Assembly (NCBI GenBank): GCA_003531155.1
Contig: DQHR01000094.1
Span: 1-12,999 of the forward strand
DNA: 12,999 nt
Direction of reading: 5' to 3'
Source: Bacteroidales bacterium
GTDB lineage: Bacteria; Bacteroidota; Bacteroidia; Bacteroidales; Tenuifilaceae
Shown: positions 1-6,520 of the stretch, piece by piece
How the letters are laid out: each line of letters starts with the position of its first letter
How positions within the stretch are numbered: the first letter of the stretch is position 1
Notes under the pieces: model-generated
Databases searched by the model: none
What the model saw: only the letters and a program-made list of their open reading frames with translations
What the model was told of the DNA's origin: nothing
Made by a program: the position numbers and the translations under genes

Positions 1-1
1 A

Positions 2-127
2 TATAAAATTAACATTGTTCAATTTGACAAACATCACGATTATTTTGATGAAAAAAATAATTATGATGAATCTTTAAAAAAGATGTTACGTTTAAGGCCT
101 ATTTTTGCTTCTTTTAAAAAAAGTTGA
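2..127 (+). CDS. C-terminal end of an unidentified protein (5' truncated by window edge)
   Basis: One forward frame is open from the window edge to a TGA at 125-127, giving about 41 residues. The tail is charged and protein-like, with a cluster around FDKHHDYFDEKNN followed by a basic end (LRPIFASFKKS). The other two forward frames are closed here (TAA within the first six bases and again near 75). I do not recognise the family from this fragment. The -33 element of the next gene's promoter overlaps its last codons, so the two genes are close but need not share a transcript. A 41-codon open stretch in AT-rich DNA could arise by chance, so confidence is moderate. Confidence 0.5.
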   Translation, partial: YKINIVQFDKHHDYFDEKNNYDESLKKMLRLRPIFASFKKS

Positions 128-153
128 TAGTTAATTTTTTTTTAATAACTTTG
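124..153 (+). promoter_or_regulatory. Promoter of yhhQ (TTG-N19-TAACTTTG)
   Basis: TTG at 124-126 and TAACTTTG at 146-153 are separated by 19 nt. They match the Bacteroidota housekeeping promoter (TTG, then TAnnTTTG). Transcription would begin near 160, just before the ATG at 184. The spacer contains a run of nine T (135-143). Confidence 0.75.
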
Positions 154-183
154 GTTATTACTTTTTCTCTTAAAGAACATTTA

Positions 184-969
184 ATGGATAACTCCCAGAT
201 CAACACAAGTAAAAAGCAAAATCTTTTTATAATACTTTCCACGCTTTTCCTTACAAACGCTTTAATAGCTGAGGTAATAGGTGCAAAGATTCTATCTTTC
301 GAAAAGATATTCGGGTTACCCCCAATTGCTCTTCGTTTTATAGGCGACACAAGCCTTAGCCTTAACATGAGCGTAGGGGTTATCATATGGCCCATTGTTT
401 TTATTCTTTCTGATATTATCAATGAGTATTTTGGAACAAGTGGGGTAAAGCGTATTAGCTATATCGGTGCAGGTATGATTGCATACGCATTTCTACTTAT
501 TTATCTTGCTGTGCAGGCGCCACCTGCAGATTTTTGGCTTCAGAATAATTCGGTTGATTCTGAAGGCAATCCATTTAATATCAACTATGCTTATAATGCC
601 ATTTTTAGGCAAGGAATGGGAATAATAATAGGCTCAATAACGGCATTTCTTGTTGGTCAACTAGTTGATGCTTACGTGTTTAAGTACTTACGAAAACTAA
701 CTCAACATAAATATCTATGGCTAAGAGCAACAGGCTCAACGGTTGTTTCTCAACTTGTTGATAGTTTTTTAATACTCCTTATTGCGTTCTATTTTCTTGG
801 AAATTGGTCATTAGAACAGGTACTTGCTGTTGGCCTTATTCAGTACATTTACAAAATTGCTCTTGCGATTCTTTTTACCCCAGCAATTTACTTGATGCAC
901 AAGCTAATTGACACCTATTTAGGTAAAGAGAAATCAAATGAGATGCAGGAAATTGCCCAGAAACTATAA
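184..969 (+). CDS. yhhQ: Queuosine precursor transporter (YhhQ / VUT family)
   Basis: This 261-residue integral membrane protein belongs to the vitamin-uptake-like family (YhhQ, Vut_1), whose E. coli member imports the queuosine precursors preQ0 and preQ1 for modification of tRNA anticodon position 34. Family features visible are the early helix NALIAEVIGAKI, the conserved DIINEYFG segment, the QLVDAYVF and GSTVVSQLVDSF pair, and YKIA...TP near the end. About six or seven hydrophobic segments are present. The length fits the family. The frame extends upstream to a TTG at 124, but the promoter -7 element at 146-153 lies inside that extension, so ATG 184 is the better start. It stands alone: its own promoter precedes it and a strong hairpin follows. 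Family assignment is secure; the exact substrate (preQ0, preQ1 or queuine) is inferred. Confidence 0.9.
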   Translation: MDNSQINTSKKQNLFIILSTLFLTNALIAEVIGAKILSFEKIFGLPPIALRFIGDTSLSLNMSVGVIIWPIVFILSDIINEYFGTSGVKRISYIGAGMIAYAFLLIYLAVQAPPADFWLQNNSVDSEGNPFNINYAYNAIFRQGMGIIIGSITAFLVGQLVDAYVFKYLRKLTQHKYLWLRATGSTVVSQLVDSFLILLIAFYFLGNWSLEQVLAVGLIQYIYKIALAILFTPAIYLMHKLIDTYLGKEKSNEMQEIAQKL

Positions 970-985
970 CACAATTTAAAATATT

Positions 986-1027
986 AAAACGCAAAGGCTG
1001 TTTCTGTTGAAGCAGCCTTTGCGTTTT
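986..1027. terminator. Bidirectional rho-independent terminator between yhhQ and the barrel gene
   Basis: The arms 986-1000 and 1013-1027 are perfectly complementary (15 bp, core ACGCAAAGGCTG) around a 12-nt loop. The plus-strand side runs into a T tract (1024-1030), and the A-rich left side gives a T tract on the minus strand. It serves the two convergent genes ending at 969 and 1040. Confidence 0.9.
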
Positions 1028-1039
1028 TTTATCGAATAA

Positions 1040-1714
1040 TTATTGTTTCTCTTTCTTTCTATTTTTAGGAAGCAGTTTGGTTAAATCATACTTGTATGTA
1101 AGTGCTACTCCAAAAGAACGGCTCTTTGTTTTAGTATTATCACCTGCATCATCATGCAAATCAGTCAAACCAAGATTATATCTCAAATCTAGCCCGAAAA
1201 TCCCGTAATCGGTTGGATATTCAGCGCCACATCCAAAACTAAAGCCCCAATCGTATTTCCTAAACCCGCTACCAAGTTCAGACGTTCCGGCAGGATCATA
1301 CCACTCTCCTTTTGTTCTAACATCATTAAAAGTACCAGCAATTGCGTAAATTTTGGTTAACCCAAAAGCTTTGAAAGCATACTTAGCTAGAATTGGAATT
1401 CCTATATAATTCATTTTAATTCCACCATCAACATCAGTAAACTTCATTCCTCTCGAATAAAAAAGTAATTCCGTTTGAATCGAGAATTTTTCGGTAAATC
1501 CAAATTCAGCAACACCTCCAAACTGGTACCCGACCCTATTTGCTGTCTTAACTCCAGGGAACATATCGGAGTAATTTGAAATCGTTGAAAAAGTAGCTCC
1601 TGCTTTTGGGCCTACATAAATGTAACCAACACCCTGACCAAATACCGTAAAAATTTGCGCATTAGTGCCCACAACAATTAGCAGGAAGATAGGAAGTAAT
1701 ATTATTTTTCTCAT
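1040..1714 (-). CDS. Outer-membrane beta-barrel protein, PorT-like
   Basis: This 224-residue protein begins with a signal peptide (MRKIILLPIFLLIVVGTNA, likely cleaved before Q20). Alternating hydrophobic and polar beta strands follow. The run GPKAGATFS, then FGFTEKFSIQTELLFYSRG and YIGIPILAKYAF, is characteristic of the small PorT-like barrels (OMP_b-brl_2 type) that are abundant in Bacteroidota. About eight strands fit. The last strand (SFGVALTYKYDL) is followed by a basic tail ending in KNRKKEKQ, which is unusual because many barrels end at an aromatic residue in the final strand. It has its own promoter and terminator, so it is a single-gene unit. The fold is well supported. The specific function is unknown; members range from structural proteins to type IX secretion factors, and nothing nearby points to secretion. 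Confidence 0.8.
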   Translation of the reverse strand: MRKIILLPIFLLIVVGTNAQIFTVFGQGVGYIYVGPKAGATFSTISNYSDMFPGVKTANRVGYQFGGVAEFGFTEKFSIQTELLFYSRGMKFTDVDGGIKMNYIGIPILAKYAFKAFGLTKIYAIAGTFNDVRTKGEWYDPAGTSELGSGFRKYDWGFSFGCGAEYPTDYGIFGLDLRYNLGLTDLHDDAGDNTKTKSRSFGVALTYKYDLTKLLPKNRKKEKQ

Positions 1715-1763
1715 AATTAATGTATTATAGTTAATTATTTATGTTCTAGCTAACTAATTGATA

Positions 1764-1793
1764 CAAAATTACACTAAACTGACAAAACCACAA
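1764..1793 (-). promoter_or_regulatory. Promoter of the barrel gene (TTG-N19-TAATTTTG, minus strand)
   Basis: On the minus strand TTG (1793-1791) is followed after 19 nt by TAATTTTG (1771-1764), an exact TAnnTTTG match. The leader to the ATG at 1714 is roughly 40 nt. Confidence 0.75.
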
Positions 1794-1940
1794 TAATTCC
1801 ACACCTACATTCACATCCTGTTTGAAACAGTTGGTCAAAATTGGATTCTTAAAGTTTTCCACAAACGCTAGAAAGTAATCAACAAGTATTGATTGCTAAA
1901 CGTTTAAAGGTATAACTTGCCATTTTATAATTTGATTTTA

Positions 1941-2867
1941 ATGAGTAATCTAGAAAAAATACTTGAATTCTTCAAAACTGTATCGATCACCACATTAAGT
2001 CAACTATTTTGGTTGTTTGGTTTGCTTTTCATAATTGGTTTTATTTTATATCTAATTGCGCGATTTACAAGAACAACCTATGTTAAAACCACAGGTTCAA
2101 CTTTTGATGTTTTTGTAACTGGCTGGATTGGAACCCCAATTCATGAACTAGGCCATGCAATACTATGCCTGATTTTTAGGCATAAAATTACAGAGATAAA
2201 ACTTTATACCCCAAATACTACAGATGGAACTCTAGGATATGTAAACCACACCTACGATTCAAAAAGCATTTACCAAAAAGTTGGGAACTTCTTCATCGGA
2301 ATAGGCCCTATTCTATTCGGCGCATTTGTGATTTATTTTCTTTTTTATTTACTAGTACCCAATAACCAAGAGGTTTTTGGATCACTTGATTATCAAAGTA
2401 AGATTTTAATTAAAGGCATACACGGAAAGTTCAATGGTATTTGGGAATCTCTAAGCAAATCTATTATTTACACGTTCAACACGTTACTAACCAAAGCGAA
2501 TTTCTCGAATTACAAATTTTGGGTATTCCTGTACTTAGCTTTTTGTATCTCATCTCACATGGAATTAAGTCCTGCCGATATAAAAGGATCCTGGAGAGGT
2601 TTGCTTACTATTATTCTTCTTTTCTTTTGTGTTAACTTAATAATTATTGGACTGGAAACACTAGGCTTTAGCAATCATTTAGGGAAATGGTGGCATTATA
2701 TTAAATTGGATAGCTACGCATTATCCATCAATAAATTCATAGGAATGTTTGGGGCAATTTTTATATTTTCAACTATTCTCTCTGGATTAAACTTCATATT
2801 AACTTATATAGGGTTAACCATATTCAGTTTTTTTAAAGGAAAAGGAATTGTAAACCCTTTTTGGTGA
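1941..2867 (+). CDS. Polytopic membrane protein with HELGH zinc-metalloprotease motif (M50-like)
   Basis: This 308-residue membrane protein has about six hydrophobic segments (roughly 19-41, 60-80, 115-138, 193-210, 218-240, 268-295). HELGH at residues 68-72 lies within a hydrophobic segment and fits HExxH, with His68 and His72 as zinc ligands and Glu69 as catalyst. A GIGPILFG segment (120-127) recalls the Gly-Pro helix of intramembrane M50 proteases. Asp213 in SPADIKG is a candidate third ligand. No PDZ domain is seen. These features suggest a site-2-protease-like enzyme, but the classical NPDG motif is absent, so proteolytic activity is an inference. The frame reaches a TTG at 1917; ATG 1941 is preferred. 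It is followed after 33 nt by an unrecognised gene, probably co-transcribed. No exact TAnnTTTG was found upstream. Confidence 0.7.
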   Translation: MSNLEKILEFFKTVSITTLSQLFWLFGLLFIIGFILYLIARFTRTTYVKTTGSTFDVFVTGWIGTPIHELGHAILCLIFRHKITEIKLYTPNTTDGTLGYVNHTYDSKSIYQKVGNFFIGIGPILFGAFVIYFLFYLLVPNNQEVFGSLDYQSKILIKGIHGKFNGIWESLSKSIIYTFNTLLTKANFSNYKFWVFLYLAFCISSHMELSPADIKGSWRGLLTIILLFFCVNLIIIGLETLGFSNHLGKWWHYIKLDSYALSINKFIGMFGAIFIFSTILSGLNFILTYIGLTIFSFFKGKGIVNPFW

Positions 2868-2900
2868 AAGTTTCAAGTCAATTAACTTATAATCTCAAGT

Positions 2901-3509
2901 ATGATGATGTGGCTATCAAAAGAAAAAACGATCAATCCTACCTTAAAGAGGTTAGCAGGATTTATCAACCATTATAATTGTAGCAACCTTGTATCGTTAT
3001 CAGAATCTACATTCTATATAACCCCACTTCCATTTTATAGCGATTTCAATCTAATCACATTTATCGATTTAAGCTTTAGCCCTTACCTCGAAATACGGCT
3101 TCTCGACAATGGTGAGAAATCGATTATACTTGATGGAACACCTCAACCGTTTTATGAAGTAAACGCTATTTCCCCTCTTCAGTTTACAGAAAAGAATGTA
3201 TTTCAATACGCTATGCTTGTACTCGGCAATACTCAAAAAAACGATAATTCTTACCGGTTAGTCACATCAATTGACGATATTTATTTTAGCCAAGAACCAA
3301 CAAAAGAGCAATATCAACTTATTGAATCATCTATTAGAACAACAAAAGTAAAACACGAGGAGGGTTCATATAAGATAAAAACCACACTTCTTTTCGACGA
3401 TACCGTTGCAAAGGTTGTAATAAGGGTATTTGACAACGGAAAGGTTGAAATAGCTAAGGAGAAACTCCTTTTAAACAATATGCCAATCCGCGAATTAGTT
3501 CTTGATTAG
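2901..3509 (+). CDS. Hypothetical protein, partner gene of the HELGH membrane protein
   Basis: This 202-residue protein is not one I recognise. It has no signal peptide or membrane segment and looks like a cytosolic mixed alpha/beta protein rich in short beta strands (for example FYITPLPFY, LITFIDLSF, LEIRLLD, KIKTTLLFDD, AKVVIRVFDNGKVEIAKE). It starts with three consecutive ATG codons (2901, 2904, 2907), and any of these could be used. It begins 33 nt after the HELGH-motif gene with no promoter or terminator between them, so the two probably form an operon and may act together. That link is context only. The gene ends 108 nt before fabD, which has its own promoter. Confidence 0.7.
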   Translation: MMMWLSKEKTINPTLKRLAGFINHYNCSNLVSLSESTFYITPLPFYSDFNLITFIDLSFSPYLEIRLLDNGEKSIILDGTPQPFYEVNAISPLQFTEKNVFQYAMLVLGNTQKNDNSYRLVTSIDDIYFSQEPTKEQYQLIESSIRTTKVKHEEGSYKIKTTLLFDDTVAKVVIRVFDNGKVEIAKEKLLLNNMPIRELVLD

Positions 3510-3565
3510 TATAGATTATATCCTACAAACCAGCGTCTTAAGCTTCTTTTTGTATCAAATAGATA

Positions 3566-3592
3566 TTGGCTGAAATGTTTTTTTTACTTTTG
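3566..3592 (+). promoter_or_regulatory. Promoter of fabD (TTG-N16-TACTTTTG)
   Basis: TACTTTTG at 3585-3592 matches TAnnTTTG exactly and is 25 nt before the ATG. The nearest TTG (3566-3568) is 16 nt upstream, slightly closer than usual. The spacer ends in a T run that merges into the -7 element. Confidence 0.65.
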
Positions 3593-3617
3593 CCTCGTTT
3601 AATTAAAACGATAATTT

Positions 3618-4502
3618 ATGAAAGCATTCGTATTCCCCGGTCAGGGTGCACAATTTGTAGGCATGGGTAAGGACCTCTACGATAACTCACCATTGGCAAA
3701 GGAAATGTTTGAAAAAGCTAATGAAATTTTAGGTTTCAGAATAACCGACTTAATGTTTGCAGGTACCGACGAGGATCTTAAGCAAACTAAAGTTACACAA
3801 CCTGCCATCTTCCTTCACTCAGTTATTCTTGCAAAGGTTCTAGGAAGCGACTTTAAACCCGAGATGGTTGCTGGTCATTCTCTTGGTGAATTCTCGGCAT
3901 TAGTTGCCTCAGGTGCACTAAGTTTCGAAGATGGTTTAAGGCTTGTTTCTGCTCGTGCTCAAGCAATGCAAAAAGCGTGCGAAAAAGAACCCTCAACAAT
4001 GGCTGCTATTCTTGGTTTAGAGGACGAGAAAGTTGAGGAAATTTGCAAATCAATTGATGAAGTTGTTGTTTGCGCAAACTATAACTGCCCAAGTCAACTT
4101 GTTATTTCTGGATCAATTAAGGGTATTGAAATTGCTTGCGAGAAACTATCCGCAGCAGGAGCTAAACGTGCATTAAAACTAATGGTAGGAGGTGCTTTCC
4201 ACTCACCACTTATGGAACCTGCAAGAGTTGAACTGGAAGCTGCTATCAATAAGACAACCTTCCAAAAACCTATCTGCCCAATCTATCAGAATGTAAATGC
4301 AAACAAGGTTACCGACCCCGAAGAGATTAAAAGAAACCTTGTAGCTCAGTTGACCGCCCCTGTTAGATGGACGCAAACCGTTAAAAATATGCTTGCCGAT
4401 GGCGCTACAAGCTTTGTAGAGTTGGGCCCAGGCAATGTACTTCAAGGGTTAATTAAGAAAGTTGATAGAAACGCTGCTGCTGAAAGTAAGCAAGCTCTGT
4501 AA
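3618..4502 (+). CDS. fabD: Malonyl-CoA:ACP transacylase
   Basis: FabD transfers malonyl from CoA to acyl carrier protein, supplying the extender unit for type II fatty acid synthesis in the cytoplasm. The 294-residue length is normal for the family. Visible landmarks are the N-terminal FPGQGAQFVGMG, the nucleophile elbow GHSLGE with Ser88, Arg113 in the LVSARAQAM helix (binds the malonyl carboxylate), His195 in GGAFHSPLM (catalytic partner), and Gln244 in the LVAQLTAPVRW segment. The C-terminal ELGPGNVLQGLIKK motif is also present. No catalytic residue is missing. The gene has its own promoter and is followed by a hairpin, so it is monocistronic here rather than in a fab cluster. The start ATG 3618 directly precedes the conserved first strand. 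Confidence 0.95.
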   Translation: MKAFVFPGQGAQFVGMGKDLYDNSPLAKEMFEKANEILGFRITDLMFAGTDEDLKQTKVTQPAIFLHSVILAKVLGSDFKPEMVAGHSLGEFSALVASGALSFEDGLRLVSARAQAMQKACEKEPSTMAAILGLEDEKVEEICKSIDEVVVCANYNCPSQLVISGSIKGIEIACEKLSAAGAKRALKLMVGGAFHSPLMEPARVELEAAINKTTFQKPICPIYQNVNANKVTDPEEIKRNLVAQLTAPVRWTQTVKNMLADGATSFVELGPGNVLQGLIKKVDRNAAAESKQAL

Positions 4503-4523
4503 ACCATCCAAAATATTATTGTA

Positions 4524-4553
4524 CAAATAGCCGCTTGAAACAGCGGCTATTTG
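4524..4553. terminator. Hairpin terminator between convergent fabD and serpin genes
   Basis: CAAATAGCCGCT (4524-4535) and AGCGGCTATTTG (4542-4553) pair perfectly over 12 bp around a 6-nt loop. The plus side continues ATTTT; the minus side is AT-rich. Its position between two gene ends fits bidirectional termination, although the T tracts are short. Confidence 0.8.
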
Positions 4554-4581
4554 ATTTTCAACAATAAAAAAATCTATGGAT

Positions 4582-5811
4582 TTATAGATTAGGGTTAACA
4601 ACTTTTCCAATAAAGAGAATTGTATTCGTTGTTCGTTCGCGTATAGCAAATACAAATGGCTTGTTAACTTTAAATTCGGTATTGTTGCCAGCACTTGTTT
4701 CTCTTATTCCTATTGTAGTAACTGCTGCCGCTTCTGTTCCTAACTCATTTACCTCAACAAAGGTATTCTGCTTAACAAAATCTACAACAAGATTTGCATC
4801 TGAAATACCTGACAAATCTGCTAATAAAGAATTAAAAGCATCGCTCATCCCCATACTAATCAACTGATCGTTTAAAAACTTCTCGTAAGAGAATTTAAAC
4901 TTTGGAAACGAGACTTTCCATTCTGTGCTAGAGTTTGAACTATCAAAATAGGAAGATAAAATATTCCAATTATTATCGTCAAAATCATTATAAAAACTAT
5001 CGATATTTCCATCTGGTAAAATAATAACCATGGAAAAGTTTTTTCGACCATAACTCAACTCAAGTGCTTTAAATTTTTCATCAAAAAAAACATTTGCATT
5101 AAGTTCGAGGTTCATCATGGGTACCTGAATCTCTCCCCCATCAGATAAATAAAAAACACTGTTTTTTGTTTTATCCTTATCAAATTGGTAAGTCCAATTG
5201 CCCTTAAAGTAAAGCGCATTCATCAAAAACATCACGGCATCTGATGAAATTTCATCAAGAACCTTTGGTACCTTTCCAAAGGTATTATTGCTTGCCCACC
5301 CATTCATAGTAGTTAGCGCAGATGATAAATTAAAATCTAGGCCTTCAATATGGGCGGAAAAGTCATCATTCATAGTTTGGAAAAATGGAGGTTTTACTTC
5401 AAAACCCTTTCGATACCAAACGGCATTGGCAAGTGCCAGTTTCACATTAGGATCTGCATCGAGAAGTTGTTGAACTAAACTTTTATAAACATTATTGACC
5501 TGCTCTTTCGATAAACCATCATAACCTAATACTTGTTGAATTTGAGAAAATGTATTATTCTCGCAACCATTAAGCAACATAGTAAGAGCAGCACTAGCGC
5601 TTAAAGGGGAAAGCATAATATTCCCGTTTTCCTCTCTAGCAGTTTTCAAAAACAGTTCGATTCCGAATTTATTACTACCAGAAATAACTTCAAATGATTT
5701 ATCAGGCAAATCAAATGTTATTGGTTCACGTATAGGTTCGGTGAATTCCTTTTTACACCCTAGCAAAAAAAGGAGGGCGAAAATCACCAGAAAAAGAATT
5801 CTTTTTTTCAT
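4582..5811 (-). CDS. Serpin-family protease inhibitor, lipoprotein
   Basis: This 409-residue protein has a lipoprotein signal peptide with lipobox LLGC (Cys19), so it should be membrane-anchored outside the cytoplasm. A complete serpin domain follows: NIMLSPLSASAALTMLLNG (64-82), ANAVWYR (128-134), NTFGKVPKVLDE (176-187), NALYFKGNW (198-206), MVIILPDG (261-268) and the C-terminal KPFVFAIRE. The reactive-centre-loop hinge ELGTEAAAVTT (356-366) has small residues at P12-P9, as in inhibitory serpins, rather than the bulky or proline-containing hinges of non-inhibitory ones. The scissile bond is uncertain: counting from the hinge Gly as P15 places P1 at Thr372, with Arg370 two residues before it. 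Serpins are known in oral and gut Bacteroidota (for example miropin of Tannerella). The target protease cannot be read from sequence. It is a single gene divergent from the sigma-factor gene. Confidence 0.93.
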   Translation of the reverse strand: MKKRILFLVIFALLFLLGCKKEFTEPIREPITFDLPDKSFEVISGSNKFGIELFLKTAREENGNIMLSPLSASAALTMLLNGCENNTFSQIQQVLGYDGLSKEQVNNVYKSLVQQLLDADPNVKLALANAVWYRKGFEVKPPFFQTMNDDFSAHIEGLDFNLSSALTTMNGWASNNTFGKVPKVLDEISSDAVMFLMNALYFKGNWTYQFDKDKTKNSVFYLSDGGEIQVPMMNLELNANVFFDEKFKALELSYGRKNFSMVIILPDGNIDSFYNDFDDNNWNILSSYFDSSNSSTEWKVSFPKFKFSYEKFLNDQLISMGMSDAFNSLLADLSGISDANLVVDFVKQNTFVEVNELGTEAAAVTTIGIRETSAGNNTEFKVNKPFVFAIRERTTNTILFIGKVVNPNL

Positions 5812-5855
5812 TTCCTTATATTTTGTGATTCAACTATTAAGATGAATAATTGAAA

Positions 5856-5902
5856 TAAAAGGTTGCGAAAACAATCTCAATTATTAAGTACGCAACCTTT
5901 TA
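5856..5902. repeat. 12-bp perfect inverted repeat in the serpin/sigma-factor intergenic region
   Basis: TAAAAGGTTGCG (5856-5867) is the exact inverse complement of CGCAACCTTTTA (5891-5902), separated by 23 nt. It lies between two divergent genes, upstream of the sigma -7 element and about 45 nt before the serpin ATG. It could be a dimeric regulator site or a transcribed hairpin in the serpin leader. Confidence 0.7.
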
Positions 5903-5935
5903 ATAATAAAATGCATCTTCATGAACAGTTGGTAC

Positions 5936-5943
5936 TATATTTG
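5936..5943 (+). promoter_or_regulatory. -7 element of the ECF sigma-factor gene (TATATTTG)
   Basis: TATATTTG matches TAnnTTTG exactly. No TTG lies at the usual 17-23 nt upstream, so only the -7 half is supported. If used, transcription would begin near 5950, which excludes the upstream ATG at 5921. Confidence 0.5.
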
Positions 5944-5971
5944 TGCAAAATTAGTATTCAACTTTTTTCAC

Positions 5972-6520
5972 GTGGAGTTCTCGAAGGAATTTATTAATAA
6001 ATTAAAAAAAGAGAATCGAGGTTCGCAGCATGCACTTTATGAGAATTACTCAGCAAAGATGTATGGTGTATGTTTGCGTTATATAAACAACCCAGAGGTT
6101 GCTAAAGATATACTCCACGATGGATTTGTAAAGGTGTTTGCATCGATAAAGTCATATAGAAATGAAGGTTCTTTTGAAGGATGGATTAGAAAAATAATTG
6201 TGAACACGGCACTTGAGTATATCCGGCAACGAAAAGATTATCTTGAAGTTGAACTCGAGCACGCTAAAAGTAAAACAGCTAAAAGCAATGATGAGCATGA
6301 TTTAAATTTTTTTTTAGGAATAGTAGCACAACTTCCTACTCAGTACAGAACCGTTTTTAACCTTTATGCTATTGACGATTATTCACATAGCGAAATAGCG
6401 GAAATGCTTGATATTTCAGAATCAACAAGTAAATCCAACTATTCAAGGGCTAAGGCAATTTTAAGGGAGAAATTGGAAAAAGTTACCGACTTTAAATATG
6501 AAGAGTTTTTACATGAATAA
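5972..6520 (+). CDS. ECF-type RNA polymerase sigma factor (sigma-70 family)
   Basis: It directs RNA polymerase to a specific promoter set, usually in response to an envelope signal. Region 2 spans LYENYSAKMYGVCLRYINN through DILHDGFVKVFASI and GWIRKIIVNTALEYIR. Region 4 spans LPTQYRTVFNLYAIDDYSHSEIAEMLDISESTSKSNYSRAK, a helix-turn-helix typical of ECF factors. There are no regions 1 or 3. The frame is open from an ATG at 5921, but that version adds an aromatic-rich stretch (MNSWYYICAK...) unlike the family and overlaps a TAnnTTTG element. GTG 5972 gives a normal N-terminus (EFSKEFINKLKKEN) and 182 residues, so it is preferred; 5921 remains possible. The stop overlaps the next start, as is usual for sigma/anti-sigma pairs. 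A run of nine T (6307-6315) lies in the linker between regions 2 and 4. Confidence 0.9.
   Translation: MEFSKEFINKLKKENRGSQHALYENYSAKMYGVCLRYINNPEVAKDILHDGFVKVFASIKSYRNEGSFEGWIRKIIVNTALEYIRQRKDYLEVELEHAKSKTAKSNDEHDLNFFLGIVAQLPTQYRTVFNLYAIDDYSHSEIAEMLDISESTSKSNYSRAKAILREKLEKVTDFKYEEFLHE

Noticed and set aside
124..183. N-terminal extension of yhhQ from a TTG codon
   Set aside because: The consensus promoter -7 element (146-153) lies inside the extension, and ATG 184 begins a normal family N-terminus.
114..422. Minus-strand open frame opposite yhhQ
   Set aside because: It lies fully within a secure coding gene, and the basic low-complexity translation matches no family.
1818..1830. Palindrome CTGTTTGAAACAG between the divergent barrel and HELGH genes
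   Set aside because: The arms are only 6 bp, and a few such palindromes are expected by chance in 13 kb.
2441..2635. Plus-strand open frame inside the HELGH membrane protein gene
   Set aside because: Out-of-frame shadow of the larger gene, with no supporting motif.
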